DNA of 64,000 nt from AV69 sp963742315 (lineage in GTDB: Bacteria > Verrucomicrobiota > Verrucomicrobiia > Chthoniobacterales > UBA10450). Location: the NCBI GenBank assembly GCA_963742315.1, contig CAVULE010000009.1, positions 62,001 through 126,000 on the forward strand. Reading direction: 5' to 3'. Shown one piece after another: positions 19,303-26,303 of the stretch. Within the stretch, counting starts at the first letter, position 1. Every line of letters starts with the position of its first letter. Both the position numbers and the translations under genes were made by a program. The notes below the pieces were generated by a model. It was not told the DNA's origin. It did no database searches and worked only from the letters and a program-made list of their open reading frames with translations.

Positions 19303-20177
19303 TCAATCGCATCGTTCATCTTCTTGTGGTCGGTTGGCGCAGCGCCTTCGAGATCGTGCTGCTTACGGTGGTCGTTTATTACGGCTATCTCTACTTCCGC
19401 GGTACTCGCGGCGCGAAAGTGTTGACCGGTCTGGCTATCGTTTTTCTAGCCCTGACTTTGATTTCGACCCTGCTGAAACTGGCTGTCATCGGATGGATCA
19501 TCCGCAGCTTCTCAGTCTTCCTCGCCATCGCCCTGGTTGTTATTTTCCAGCCCGAACTTCGGCGCGCTTTGGCGGAACTTGGCGGGCACCCCATTTTTTC
19601 GCTGACCAGCGAAAAGCGCGAGATGCTTCACGATCTTGCGGAAGCGGTCACTCAACTCGCGAGCAAACAATTCGGCGCATTAATCGCGATCGAACGTGAC
19701 ACGTCCATTCGCGTTTATGAAGAGACCGGCGTTCAACTCGAAGCTGATTTCTCCGTTGAGTTGTTGCTCACTATTTTTCATCCAAAAACCGCTCTGCATG
19801 ATGGCGGCGTGATTGTGCGTAACGGGCGAGTCGCCGCAGCAGCATGCATCTTTCCGGTGAGCCAACGCGAAACCCTTGATCGCAGCCTCGGTTTGCGGCA
19901 TCGCGCGGGCCTCGGATTAACCGAGGAATCCGACGCCGTCGCGATTGTTGTCTCGGAAGAGACGGGCGGAATTTCAATTTGTCACCGCCGGCGGATCGAG
20001 CGTGATTTCACTCCGGAAACATTTCGCAAACGCATCGGCGAGATTTTGCTGCAAAGCTCTTATGATGAAGAAACTGATTCTGAAAAACTGGCAGGCGAAG
20101 ATCATCTCACTCCTCCTCGCGACCACGCTTTGGTATCTGATCAAAAAGAACGTGGCAACGACCCCATCGCCGTCTGA
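19299..20177 (+). CDS. cdaA: Membrane diadenylate cyclase CdaA (DisA_N domain)
   Basis: Makes c-di-AMP from two ATP. The 292-residue protein has three N-terminal membrane helices (FEIVLLTVVVYYGYLYF; VLTGLAIVFLALTLISTLLK; SVFLAIALVVIF). A cytoplasmic DAC domain follows with HDGGVIVRNGRVAAAACIFP and LGLRHRAGLGLTEESDAVAI. The usual DGA motif reads DGG here, while RHR is intact. The C-terminal ~35 residues, after FRKRIGEILLQSS, are polar and are encoded where a second frame carries a short CdaR-like gene, so this tail may be unconserved. It is coupled to folP upstream. Confidence 0.93.
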   Translation: MINRIVHLLVVGWRSAFEIVLLTVVVYYGYLYFRGTRGAKVLTGLAIVFLALTLISTLLKLAVIGWIIRSFSVFLAIALVVIFQPELRRALAELGGHPIFSLTSEKREMLHDLAEAVTQLASKQFGALIAIERDTSIRVYEETGVQLEADFSVELLLTIFHPKTALHDGGVIVRNGRVAAAACIFPVSQRETLDRSLGLRHRAGLGLTEESDAVAIVVSEETGGISICHRRRIERDFTPETFRKRIGEILLQSSYDEETDSEKLAGEDHLTPPRDHALVSDQKERGNDPIAV

Positions 20178-20211
20178 GGGAGCGGCAAGGCCAGCGGAGC
20201 AATCACGCTAG
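20065..20211 (+). CDS. Short CdaR/YbbR-like membrane anchor peptide
   Basis: A 48-residue frame starting MKKLILKNWQAKIISLLLAT, with a single membrane helix (SLLLATTLWYLIK), then a short proline/serine tail. The basic-amphipathic start followed by a tryptophan-rich helix is what I recall from the N terminus of YbbR/CdaR regulators, which are normally encoded after cdaA and regulate it. The YbbR repeats are absent. It overlaps the last 113 bases of cdaA in another frame; a start one codon upstream (20062) is equally possible. It may be a genuine mini-regulator or a truncated gene. Confidence 0.55.
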   Translation: MKKLILKNWQAKIISLLLATTLWYLIKKNVATTPSPSEGAARPAEQSR

Positions 20212-20372
20212 CTCCCAGGTCACTCACCATTCGATGGCGTACCTTCGCTCCGGAGAGACTCGCCGCGGCGAGTCCTGGACGCGCAGAAGCGCGTCCCTTC
20301 CCACGAATATCGCAAGACGAACACGCGCTCGACAGCGTTGGTAGGGTGAGAGGCCGTCGACCCGCGCCCCGC

Positions 20373-20834
20373 TTAGCGCAGAAAACGCGCGAGATTTTCC
20401 TCTTCCCAACGTCGGGCACGTTTGTAGAAGCGAAATTCGCGTTCGCGGCGATTGAATTCGTCGGTGTGCACACAGCGCCGCCCATTATCGCGCACCTTGT
20501 CCGGCACAATCGCATGCAACATTTCGTGATACAGGATGTACTCGAGGAACCAAAGCGGCACGAAGCGCTGATCGAGCCAGGGATTAATACGAATGACGCG
20601 ATCTTCTTCCTGGATGGTCCCGAAAATAAAATATTCCTTCGGACGTTCTCGGCGTTTGCGGCCCCAAACCACTTTGTAACCGCGAAGACGGTTACCGAAA
20701 TGACGCGCGTTTAGTTTGTTGAAGAGACCGCGCAGATCGAAATAACGGCCTTCGGTATCGAGCCCGAGCTGTTGCTGGAGCGGCAATCGTGATCGCGCGA
20801 TTTTTCGCTTCGTTCGTATCGTTCGTCTCGCCAT
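20373..20834 (-). CDS. SprT-like zinc metalloprotease domain protein
   Basis: A 153-residue protein with the zinc-binding helix YILYHEMLHAIVPDK (HExxH) and a third ligand His in CVHTDEFNRRE about 20 residues later. The region before it (FNKLNARHFGNRLRGYKVVW) matches the entry to SprT domains, in the Wss1/SPRTN superfamily that can degrade DNA-protein crosslinks. The basic N-terminal ~15 residues could bind nucleic acid. The usual C-terminal Zn ribbon of E. coli SprT is absent. It stands convergent with the cdaA cluster and is preceded by an AT-rich upstream region. Confidence 0.8.
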   Translation of the reverse strand: MARRTIRTKRKIARSRLPLQQQLGLDTEGRYFDLRGLFNKLNARHFGNRLRGYKVVWGRKRRERPKEYFIFGTIQEEDRVIRINPWLDQRFVPLWFLEYILYHEMLHAIVPDKVRDNGRRCVHTDEFNRREREFRFYKRARRWEEENLARFLR

Positions 20835-21228
20835 ATCCCCTTAAAAGCTCCGATTAATTGTGTGGTCCGCGTCCATTGTACGCGAGTTGAAATAAGGAAA
20901 CAACAAGGTCGATATTTATTTTTTCTATACACCCAAGCCACTTAATATAAATGACTTATGATTAGCATCTCAAAAACGCGAATCGATCAAAATTGCGAAA
21001 AAACCGTTCCGCAGATCTGTTATTTCGCGCAAGGTTCAGCGCCTCAAGACCTTTGCTGAAATCCCCGATTTTCAGGGAAAACCGACCGAGTTGCGCAGCG
21101 TAGCACAGCCATCTTGGCTGTGGGACCGTCGGGTACCTTGCCGGCTGATTACGTCGGTTTCCCACACTGCCAGGTTTACCTCCTGCTTCTCCTATATATA
21201 TTCCGCAAACCGGCGGGTTCGAAATCAC
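20835..21228. other. Gene-free interval between divergent sprT-like gene and rodA
   Basis: About 390 bases without a convincing gene. The left half (20890-20960) is unusually AT-rich for this window (for example ATTTATTTTTTCTATACA) and would suit promoters for the sprT-like gene. A TATATA-containing stretch at about 21193-21200 lies just before the rodA start. No RNA gene is recognised. Confidence 0.5.
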
Positions 21229-22344
21229 GTGACTCCGTTTCTCAGAAAAATTCTCGGGCTCAACTGGCTGCTGATGGCCGTCATGCTCGCGCTTGCAATC
21301 TTTGGCGTGATCGCCATCTATAGCGCGACTTACATGCGGGAAGATCCTGTGGCCGCCGAATTCTGGCGTAAGCAGGCGAACTGGGTCGTGGTCGGATTTT
21401 TTGCCTTTATCATCACCAGTTTGATCGATTACCGCTGGGTCCGCTGGGGCGCGCTGCCGATGTATCTCGCTGGTTTGGCATTTTTAGTTCTGACCAAATT
21501 CATTGGCCAAAAAGTTTACGGCGCGCGCAGCTGGCTCCATCTCGGTCCGGTGAACTTCCAGCCCGCGCAGCTCGCCGTCATTGCCGGGATCATGGTGCTG
21601 TCGCTTTTTCTCAGCCAGTTCAAGCAGATGCATCCGATGCTACGTCTGACGCTGTGTGGCGCAATCGTAGGCGCGCCCTGTTTGCTTATTCTGATGCAAC
21701 CGGATTTGGGCGAGTGCATCATCTGGGGACCGGTCTTGATGGCGCTGCTTTTCGTCGGCGGAATTCCGGTGCGTTATCTCATTTGCATCACTTTGATCGT
21801 AGTCGCTTTTATTCCCATCGCGATCAATCTAGGACTTAAGCCTTACCAGCAGGAACGGATCACCGCATTCATCGATCCCGACATCGATCGCCAGGGTTCG
21901 GCCTGGGCAATCAATCAATCGCTTATCGCGATCGGCTCCGGCGGCTGGTCCGGCAAAGGGTTCAAAGCGCCCAATACGCAGATCGAGCTCGGTTTTCTTC
22001 CTGCGACCGCGGTGCACAACGATTACATTTTCGCCGCCATCGGGGAACAGTGGGGATTTGTCGGAGGGGTGTTTTTACTCGGCGGTTTCTCCTTGCTCTT
22101 GTTGACCTGCCTCTTCGTTGCTTTCTGTGCCGGTGATCAATTCGGACTTTTGCTCGTCGTTGGAATCAGTGCTCTTATTTTCACCCACATCTTTCAAAAC
22201 ATCGGGATGACGATTTCGATTTTGCCGATCACTGGCGTTCCACTTCCGCTCATCAGTTATAGCGGATCGTTTGTCCTCATGATCATGTTCGGGCTCGGCA
22301 TTGTGAACAGCGTTTGGGTTCACCGCCGGGGCGACTTGCGCTAG
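21229..22344 (+). CDS. rodA: Rod-shape peptidoglycan polymerase RodA (SEDS family)
   Basis: GTG at 21229 is preferred because it places the first membrane helix (WLLMAVMLALAIFGVIAIYS) where the family has it; the ATG at 21091 would add 46 residues from repeat-like sequence. The 371 residues form about ten membrane helices. The catalytic-loop Asp is in LMQPDLGECII. Later come FLPATAVHNDYIFAAIGEQW and the terminal TGVPLPLISYSGS with RodA/FtsW spacing. It polymerises lipid II glycan strands at the membrane with a class B PBP, whose gene is not in the window. RodA is favoured over FtsW by length. Confidence 0.9.
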   Translation: MTPFLRKILGLNWLLMAVMLALAIFGVIAIYSATYMREDPVAAEFWRKQANWVVVGFFAFIITSLIDYRWVRWGALPMYLAGLAFLVLTKFIGQKVYGARSWLHLGPVNFQPAQLAVIAGIMVLSLFLSQFKQMHPMLRLTLCGAIVGAPCLLILMQPDLGECIIWGPVLMALLFVGGIPVRYLICITLIVVAFIPIAINLGLKPYQQERITAFIDPDIDRQGSAWAINQSLIAIGSGGWSGKGFKAPNTQIELGFLPATAVHNDYIFAAIGEQWGFVGGVFLLGGFSLLLLTCLFVAFCAGDQFGLLLVVGISALIFTHIFQNIGMTISILPITGVPLPLISYSGSFVLMIMFGLGIVNSVWVHRRGDLR

Positions 22345-22371
22345 CGGATTATTGAAGAGCGCTCATCCTAA

Positions 22372-22510
22372 CCTTCTCCCCAGGGAGAAGGAACCGTTCT
22401 CTCCCGCAATTCCACAGAGATGACTCCCGCCCGTTCTCTCCCCCGGGGAGAGACGCACGCGGGAGCGGCAGTGAGGGCAAAGGAGTAGATTGGCGAGAGG
22501 ATCGAGGTGA
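22372..22510. repeat. Hairpin-rich intergenic repeat after rodA
   Basis: Two perfect hairpins lie between rodA and scpA: CCTTCTCC-loop-GGAGAAGG at 22372-22391 and CTCTCCCC/GGGGAGAG at about 22435-22451. They sit in CT-rich sequence ending in GGTGAGGGCAG. The first could terminate rodA, though no T-run follows. The composition suggests a dispersed intergenic element. Confidence 0.6.
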
Positions 22511-22560
22511 GGGCAGTTTTTCAAGACTCTGCTAGACTGAGCAGCGTTGCCTGCTCACCG

Positions 22561-23283
22561 ATGACTACCGATTACAAGGTTAAGCTCGAGATTTTCGAAG
22601 GCCCACTCGATCTCCTGCTTTATTTGATCAAGCGCGATGAGCTCGACATCTACGACATTTCGATCGAGCGCATCACCCGGCAATACCTCGAGTACCTGCA
22701 AGCCTTCAAGGAGCTGAACATCGACGTGGCCGGCGAATTCATCGTCATGGCGGCCAACCTTCTTTACATTAAGAGCCGCAGCCTGCTTCCGGTCGATCAG
22801 CAGCCGCCCGAGGAGGAAGCGGAAGAGGACGATCCGCGCTGGGAACTGATCCGGCAATTGATTGAATACAAAAAGTTCAAGGAAGCCGCCGCGCAATTGC
22901 ACGATCGCGCGCTCGAGCAGGAAAATATTTTCGTGCGGGGCGGGATCTCCACCCCGGAGGGCGTGCGTCCGCTCCTTTTAGGCGAGGTGGGAATTTTTCA
23001 GCTGATCAACGCCTTCCAAAACGTGATCAAACGGGTGGAAGCGAGGGAGGAATTGCAGCAAATTTTTGGCGAGAACTACACTGTCTCCGATAAAATCGAA
23101 ACGATTCTGGCCCGCGTCAGCGAAGGAGGAGCGCTGAAATTTTCCGAGTTGTTCGCGGAGATGGCGTCGCGCGTTGAAATCGTGGTTACGTTTCTTGCGC
23201 TCCTCGAATTGATTCGTCTGAAGCAGGTGCGCGCGATCCAGCCAGGCCAATTTGGCGAGATTGAAATTGCCGCTGCCGCCTGA
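22561..23283 (+). CDS. scpA: Chromosome segregation and condensation protein ScpA
   Basis: The kleisin subunit that bridges SMC heads. The 240-residue protein has the N-terminal SMC-binding helices YKVKLEIFEGPLDLLLYLIK and DISIERITRQYLEYLQ, an acidic linker (DQQPPEEEAEEDDP near residue 80) and a C-terminal winged helix (FLALLELIRLKQVRAIQPGQ). The ATG at 22561 is used, because an in-frame start at 22507 would put 18 residues ahead of the conserved start. No scpB follows; the next gene, 3 bases on, is an SDR protein. This separation is less usual. Confidence 0.95.
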   Translation: MTTDYKVKLEIFEGPLDLLLYLIKRDELDIYDISIERITRQYLEYLQAFKELNIDVAGEFIVMAANLLYIKSRSLLPVDQQPPEEEAEEDDPRWELIRQLIEYKKFKEAAAQLHDRALEQENIFVRGGISTPEGVRPLLLGEVGIFQLINAFQNVIKRVEAREELQQIFGENYTVSDKIETILARVSEGGALKFSELFAEMASRVEIVVTFLALLELIRLKQVRAIQPGQFGEIEIAAAA

Positions 23284-23285
23284 AA

Positions 23286-24134
23286 ATGCCGCGCGTTCTG
23301 ATTGCGGGCTGCGGTTACGTCGGGAACGCCGCGGCCAGGCGATTTGCAGAGGAAGGATGGGAGGTCATTGGCTGGACGAGAAGCGGACAATCGGCCGAAT
23401 CACCGGGGGAAAGTGCCATCTCGCTGTCTGCGGTGGACATCACTGATCTGGAAACCGTCGGCCGCAATAGCTTCCCGGCCGATGTGGTCGTGCATTGCGC
23501 TAGTTCAGGCGCTGATTCTTATCGCCATGTCTATCGCGACGGCGCAGCCAATCTCGCTGCTTGTTTCCCAAGCGCGCGACTCATTTTTACCAGTAGCACA
23601 AGCGTTTATCCGCAGCGCAACGGAAGTTCCGTCACCGAAGACAGTTCAGCCGAACCCGCTTCTGAAAACGCACAGATGCTGCGCCAGGCCGAGAAAATCA
23701 TCCTCGACCACGATGGCATTGTCCTGCGCGTGGCAGGCATTTACGGCCCGGGCCGATCGTTTTTACTACGCAGTGTGATGAATGGAACTTCCGTCATCAG
23801 CGATTACTTCGTCAATCATGTGCATCGTGACGATGTCGCGTCGGCGATTTCTTTTCTGGCGCGATCTCGCGCCGTCGATCTGCCACGTATCTTTAATGTC
23901 GTCGACGACACCCCCGCCCCGCGCAGCGAGATTTTGGATTGGTTATCTACGCGGGTCGGGATCCCCCTTTCAAGTTCGCCCGTGACTGCGGCGCCGAAAC
24001 GCGGTCATTCCAATAAACGGGTTAGCAACGCTAAATTGCGCGCGCTCGGCTGGGTCCCAGCGTATCCCAGTTATCGCGAAGGGTTTGATCGTTCGGTCCT
24101 TCCTGCCCTTGAAGGCGACGAACCGCCTTTATAG
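23286..24134 (+). CDS. NAD(P)-dependent SDR epimerase/reductase (YeeZ-like)
   Basis: A 282-residue extended short-chain dehydrogenase. The Rossmann nucleotide-binding motif is VLIAGCGYVGNAAARRFAEE. TSSTSVYP supplies the Ser that precedes the active site. The usual YxxxK is not obvious: the corresponding region is AQMLRQAEKIILDHDG, as in the YeeZ/atypical SDR branch. The HVHRDDVASAI and IFNVVDDTPAPRSE segments follow. Substrate unknown; a sugar-nucleotide substrate is possible. It starts 2 bases after the scpA stop and is therefore likely co-transcribed with it. Confidence 0.8.
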   Translation: MPRVLIAGCGYVGNAAARRFAEEGWEVIGWTRSGQSAESPGESAISLSAVDITDLETVGRNSFPADVVVHCASSGADSYRHVYRDGAANLAACFPSARLIFTSSTSVYPQRNGSSVTEDSSAEPASENAQMLRQAEKIILDHDGIVLRVAGIYGPGRSFLLRSVMNGTSVISDYFVNHVHRDDVASAISFLARSRAVDLPRIFNVVDDTPAPRSEILDWLSTRVGIPLSSSPVTAAPKRGHSNKRVSNAKLRALGWVPAYPSYREGFDRSVLPALEGDEPPL

Positions 24135-24149
24135 GATTTATTTTTGAGT

Positions 24150-24280
24150 CGGATCGACCTCGCTTTTTCCAGAGGTAGATCGGCCGCTCCGCCAACGCCG
24201 GTCCGGCTCGGACCGATGCCGAAAGAGCGGCTTCTGCCGCTTAAAATCGAGCAAGGGACCCCTCGATCCACCTTGAAGCA
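24150..24280. repeat. Degenerate palindromic repeat
   Basis: The stretch contains AGGTAGATCGGCCGCTCCG on the left and a CGATCCACCTTG end on the right. These are diverged copies of the arms of the element found inside the second nuoM (53581-53679). The interior holds further small hairpins (CCGGTCCGGCTCGGACCG). Confidence 0.5.
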
Positions 24281-24306
24281 GCTTCTGGCGTGCTTAAACA
24301 ATCGGC

Positions 24307-24597
24307 ATGCTTGCTGCTAAAAAACTTTCTATGCGGGAGATCAAGTTGTCAGGGCGCGAAGCTGCCGTGGTGCGCGCGATTGGGTTCGTCGAATCGATGC
24401 TAGGCGCGGAGATTTTGGATTCCACCCGCATGGAGCCGGAAGATGTAGGCGATACCCTCAACGGCCTGATCGCGGCCGGTTTCGTGGAGACAATTCCCTA
24501 CGCGGAGCAGGTCGACCTGGCGGAAATGCCGTCGACCGCGTTCGAAGTAAATCCCGCCTACGTCCACGAGCTGCGGACAGCCATTTTAAGGCGCTAA
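24307..24597 (+). CDS. Small winged-helix-like protein of unknown function
   Basis: A 96-residue acidic-to-neutral soluble protein (LSGREAAVVRAIGFVESMLG, DVGDTLNGLIAAGFVETIPY). The helix-helix-strand order and short size suggest a winged-helix or DprA-C-like fold, but I do not recognise a family. An alternative start is the ATG at 24331. It is convergent with the ABC ATPase gene, and the two stops overlap by four bases. Confidence 0.55.
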   Translation: MLAAKKLSMREIKLSGREAAVVRAIGFVESMLGAEILDSTRMEPEDVGDTLNGLIAAGFVETIPYAEQVDLAEMPSTAFEVNPAYVHELRTAILRR

Positions 24598-25598
24598 ATC
24601 GCGGCCGGCATCGCCTGTTGGCGCGTTCGACGTTCCCCAAAAAGCGAACGAATCACGTCTTCAATCGGCATTTCCTGCACGCTAATGTCGCTGATATCAC
24701 AGGCCTCCAGTAAACGGCGTGCCGTTTCGGTGACATGCGCACGCGGCACCTTCAATTGTACTGACACCGGAGTCTGCGACACCACTTCGCCGAACTCGGT
24801 GAAATCGCGTTTCGATTCACTGGTAAAAGTCAGGCTAATCACCTTATCGCCGGAGAAGCGGTCGATGATGGTATCGAGCGGGCCATCGAAGAAAATCTTC
24901 CCGTGATCGATAATCATCACCCGATCGCACAGCTCTGCGATGTCCTGCATATAATGACTGGTCAGGAGCGTGACGATGCGGTGTTCGGAATTATAAATGC
25001 GCAGAAATTCGCGCACCCGTTTCTGACTAACGACATCTAGACCGATCGTTGGTTCATCCAAAAAAAGGACCTTCGGTTCGTGAATGAGCGCGCTGATCAA
25101 TTCCATCTTCATTCGTTCGCCCAATGAAAGCTCGCGTACCATTACGTTCATTTTGTCGGTGACCTCGAGCAGCTCGCTCAATCCGCCGACCACTTTGTTG
25201 AAACGTTCGCGGTCGATTCCGTAGATCGCGCGATTGAGCTCGAGTGATTCCTGCGCCGGCAGATCCCACCACAGCGCATTCTTCTGTCCCATCAGCAAAC
25301 TGAATTGCCGCTTCATTTCGTTGCGGCGTTCCCATGGCACGAAACCCAACACCCGTGCGTCGCCCGAGGTCGGATTCAGGAGCCCGGACAACATTTTCAG
25401 CACTGTCGTTTTCCCGGCGCCATTCGGCCCGAGAAAGCCGACAAATTCACCTTCCTCGATTTGAAAGCTCACGGCATCAGCTGCGCGGGTCTCGTCGTAA
25501 CGCCGCCGCACCAGTCCCTTGATCGCCCCGCGCAGTCCGCTCTCCTTACGATAGGTGCGATAGACTTTGGTTAAGTCACGCGCTTCGATCGCACTCAT
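24594..25598 (-). CDS. ABC transporter ATP-binding protein (ABC-2 / drug-export type), no permease nearby
   Basis: A 334-residue ATPase. Walker A is GPNGAGKTTVLK near residue 58. The Q-loop region is LLMGQKNALWWDLP, the signature is ELSLGERMKMEL, Walker B is KVLFLDEPTIGLD, and the H-loop His is in TSHYMQDI. A C-terminal extension of ~90 residues (VISLTFTSESKRDFTEFGEV) is typical of ATPases partnered with ABC-2 permeases of the DrrA/NatA type. Such genes are normally followed by one or two permease genes. Here the downstream neighbour is on the other strand and upstream is vapC, so the partner must be elsewhere. Confidence 0.88.
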   Translation of the reverse strand: MSAIEARDLTKVYRTYRKESGLRGAIKGLVRRRYDETRAADAVSFQIEEGEFVGFLGPNGAGKTTVLKMLSGLLNPTSGDARVLGFVPWERRNEMKRQFSLLMGQKNALWWDLPAQESLELNRAIYGIDRERFNKVVGGLSELLEVTDKMNVMVRELSLGERMKMELISALIHEPKVLFLDEPTIGLDVVSQKRVREFLRIYNSEHRIVTLLTSHYMQDIAELCDRVMIIDHGKIFFDGPLDTIIDRFSGDKVISLTFTSESKRDFTEFGEVVSQTPVSVQLKVPRAHVTETARRLLEACDISDISVQEMPIEDVIRSLFGERRTRQQAMPAAI

Positions 25599-25617
25599 TT
25601 GAATTTAGCGATTTCGA

Positions 25618-25995
25618 TTACCATTCGACCAGGCGAAGGCGCGGGATCATTTTAAAATGATGATCTCGCGTCAGCAGTTCCGCGCCCGCCCGGAAGGCGC
25701 AGACTGCGATCATCAGATCGGTTAACGGTAGAATGTTACCGGTGCGATCCAACCGCCACGCCAGGTCTTCCGTTTCCTGCCAGGCCCGATAATCCATCGT
25801 CACGTGCACAAGAAGATCAAAAAACATTGCCAGATCGGCGCGCACTTTCGGCCGAATAACCCCGCGTAATACTTCGCACCGGACCACATCGCAGGCCATC
25901 AACTCGGTAACCTCGAAGCGCGCCGCCAATTGCGCGACCGGATCCGATCCCGCTCGCAACAGATGGACGTAGATCGACGAATCAACCAGCACCAC
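25618..25995 (-). CDS. vapC: VapC-type PIN-domain toxin
   Basis: A 125-residue PIN-domain ribonuclease. The acidic metal-binding residues are Asp5 (LVDSSIYVHLL), Glu41 (VVRCEVLRG), Asp93 in LPLTDLMIAVCAF, and Asp111 in LLTRDHHF, all in canonical positions. VapC toxins cleave tRNA or rRNA when released from VapB. The start overlaps the end of vapB by 14 bases in the usual antitoxin-first order, on the minus strand. Confidence 0.92.
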   Translation of the reverse strand: MVLVDSSIYVHLLRAGSDPVAQLAARFEVTELMACDVVRCEVLRGVIRPKVRADLAMFFDLLVHVTMDYRAWQETEDLAWRLDRTGNILPLTDLMIAVCAFRAGAELLTRDHHFKMIPRLRLVEW

Positions 25996-26230
25996 GTTTG
26001 CCGGAATACCTTGGAGGTTTCTCCGCCACTCTCAACCGGTTGAGATCGTACGCCGGATCGATGCTTTCCTTCCATTCCGAAGCTGCGATTTTTCGCTCGC
26101 CTAAGAATTTGGTGAGCCTCGCTTTTCTCTCTGTCTCCCGGAGCGCAAATTCCACCGTTTGGGTCTTCGTCTTGAGGCCGGTCAGTTTCATTACTCGGGC
26201 CAAAAGCCCTTCATCAATAAACATTGTCAT
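25982..26230 (-). CDS. vapB: VapB-type antitoxin
   Basis: An 82-residue protein starting MTMFIDEGLLARVMKLTG, with LKTKTQTVEFALRETERKAR. This is a ribbon-helix-helix-like N-terminal DNA-binding segment as in the DUF2191/VapB antitoxins that pair with PIN toxins. The C-terminal half (DPAYDLNRLRVAEK) would wrap VapC. The ATG at 26230 is chosen because longer in-frame extensions run into the dxs end and read as random. An exact inverted repeat lies 19 bases upstream, suited to autorepression. Confidence 0.85.
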   Translation of the reverse strand: MTMFIDEGLLARVMKLTGLKTKTQTVEFALRETERKARLTKFLGERKIAASEWKESIDPAYDLNRLRVAEKPPRYSGKRGAG

Positions 26231-26248
26231 CTTCGTCACGGCTATCCA

Positions 26249-26272
26249 CGATATGGCACAATAGCCATATCG
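26249..26272. promoter_or_regulatory. Candidate VapB/VapBC operator
   Basis: A perfect inverted repeat with 9-base arms, CGATATGGC (26249-26257) and GCCATATCG (26264-26272), spaced by 6 bases. Its edge is 18 bases before the vapB start codon on the minus strand, where the promoter should lie. VapBC complexes of this kind typically bind such palindromes to repress their own operon. Confidence 0.7.
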
Positions 26273-26303
26273 GCAACTACCCTCTCTTCTCGGACTCGGT
26301 GCG

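Noticed and set aside
21091..21228. Longer rodA start at the ATG 21091
   Set aside because: The additional 46 residues are not like a RodA N terminus, and the sequence resembles intergenic repeat; GTG 21229 fits the first membrane helix.
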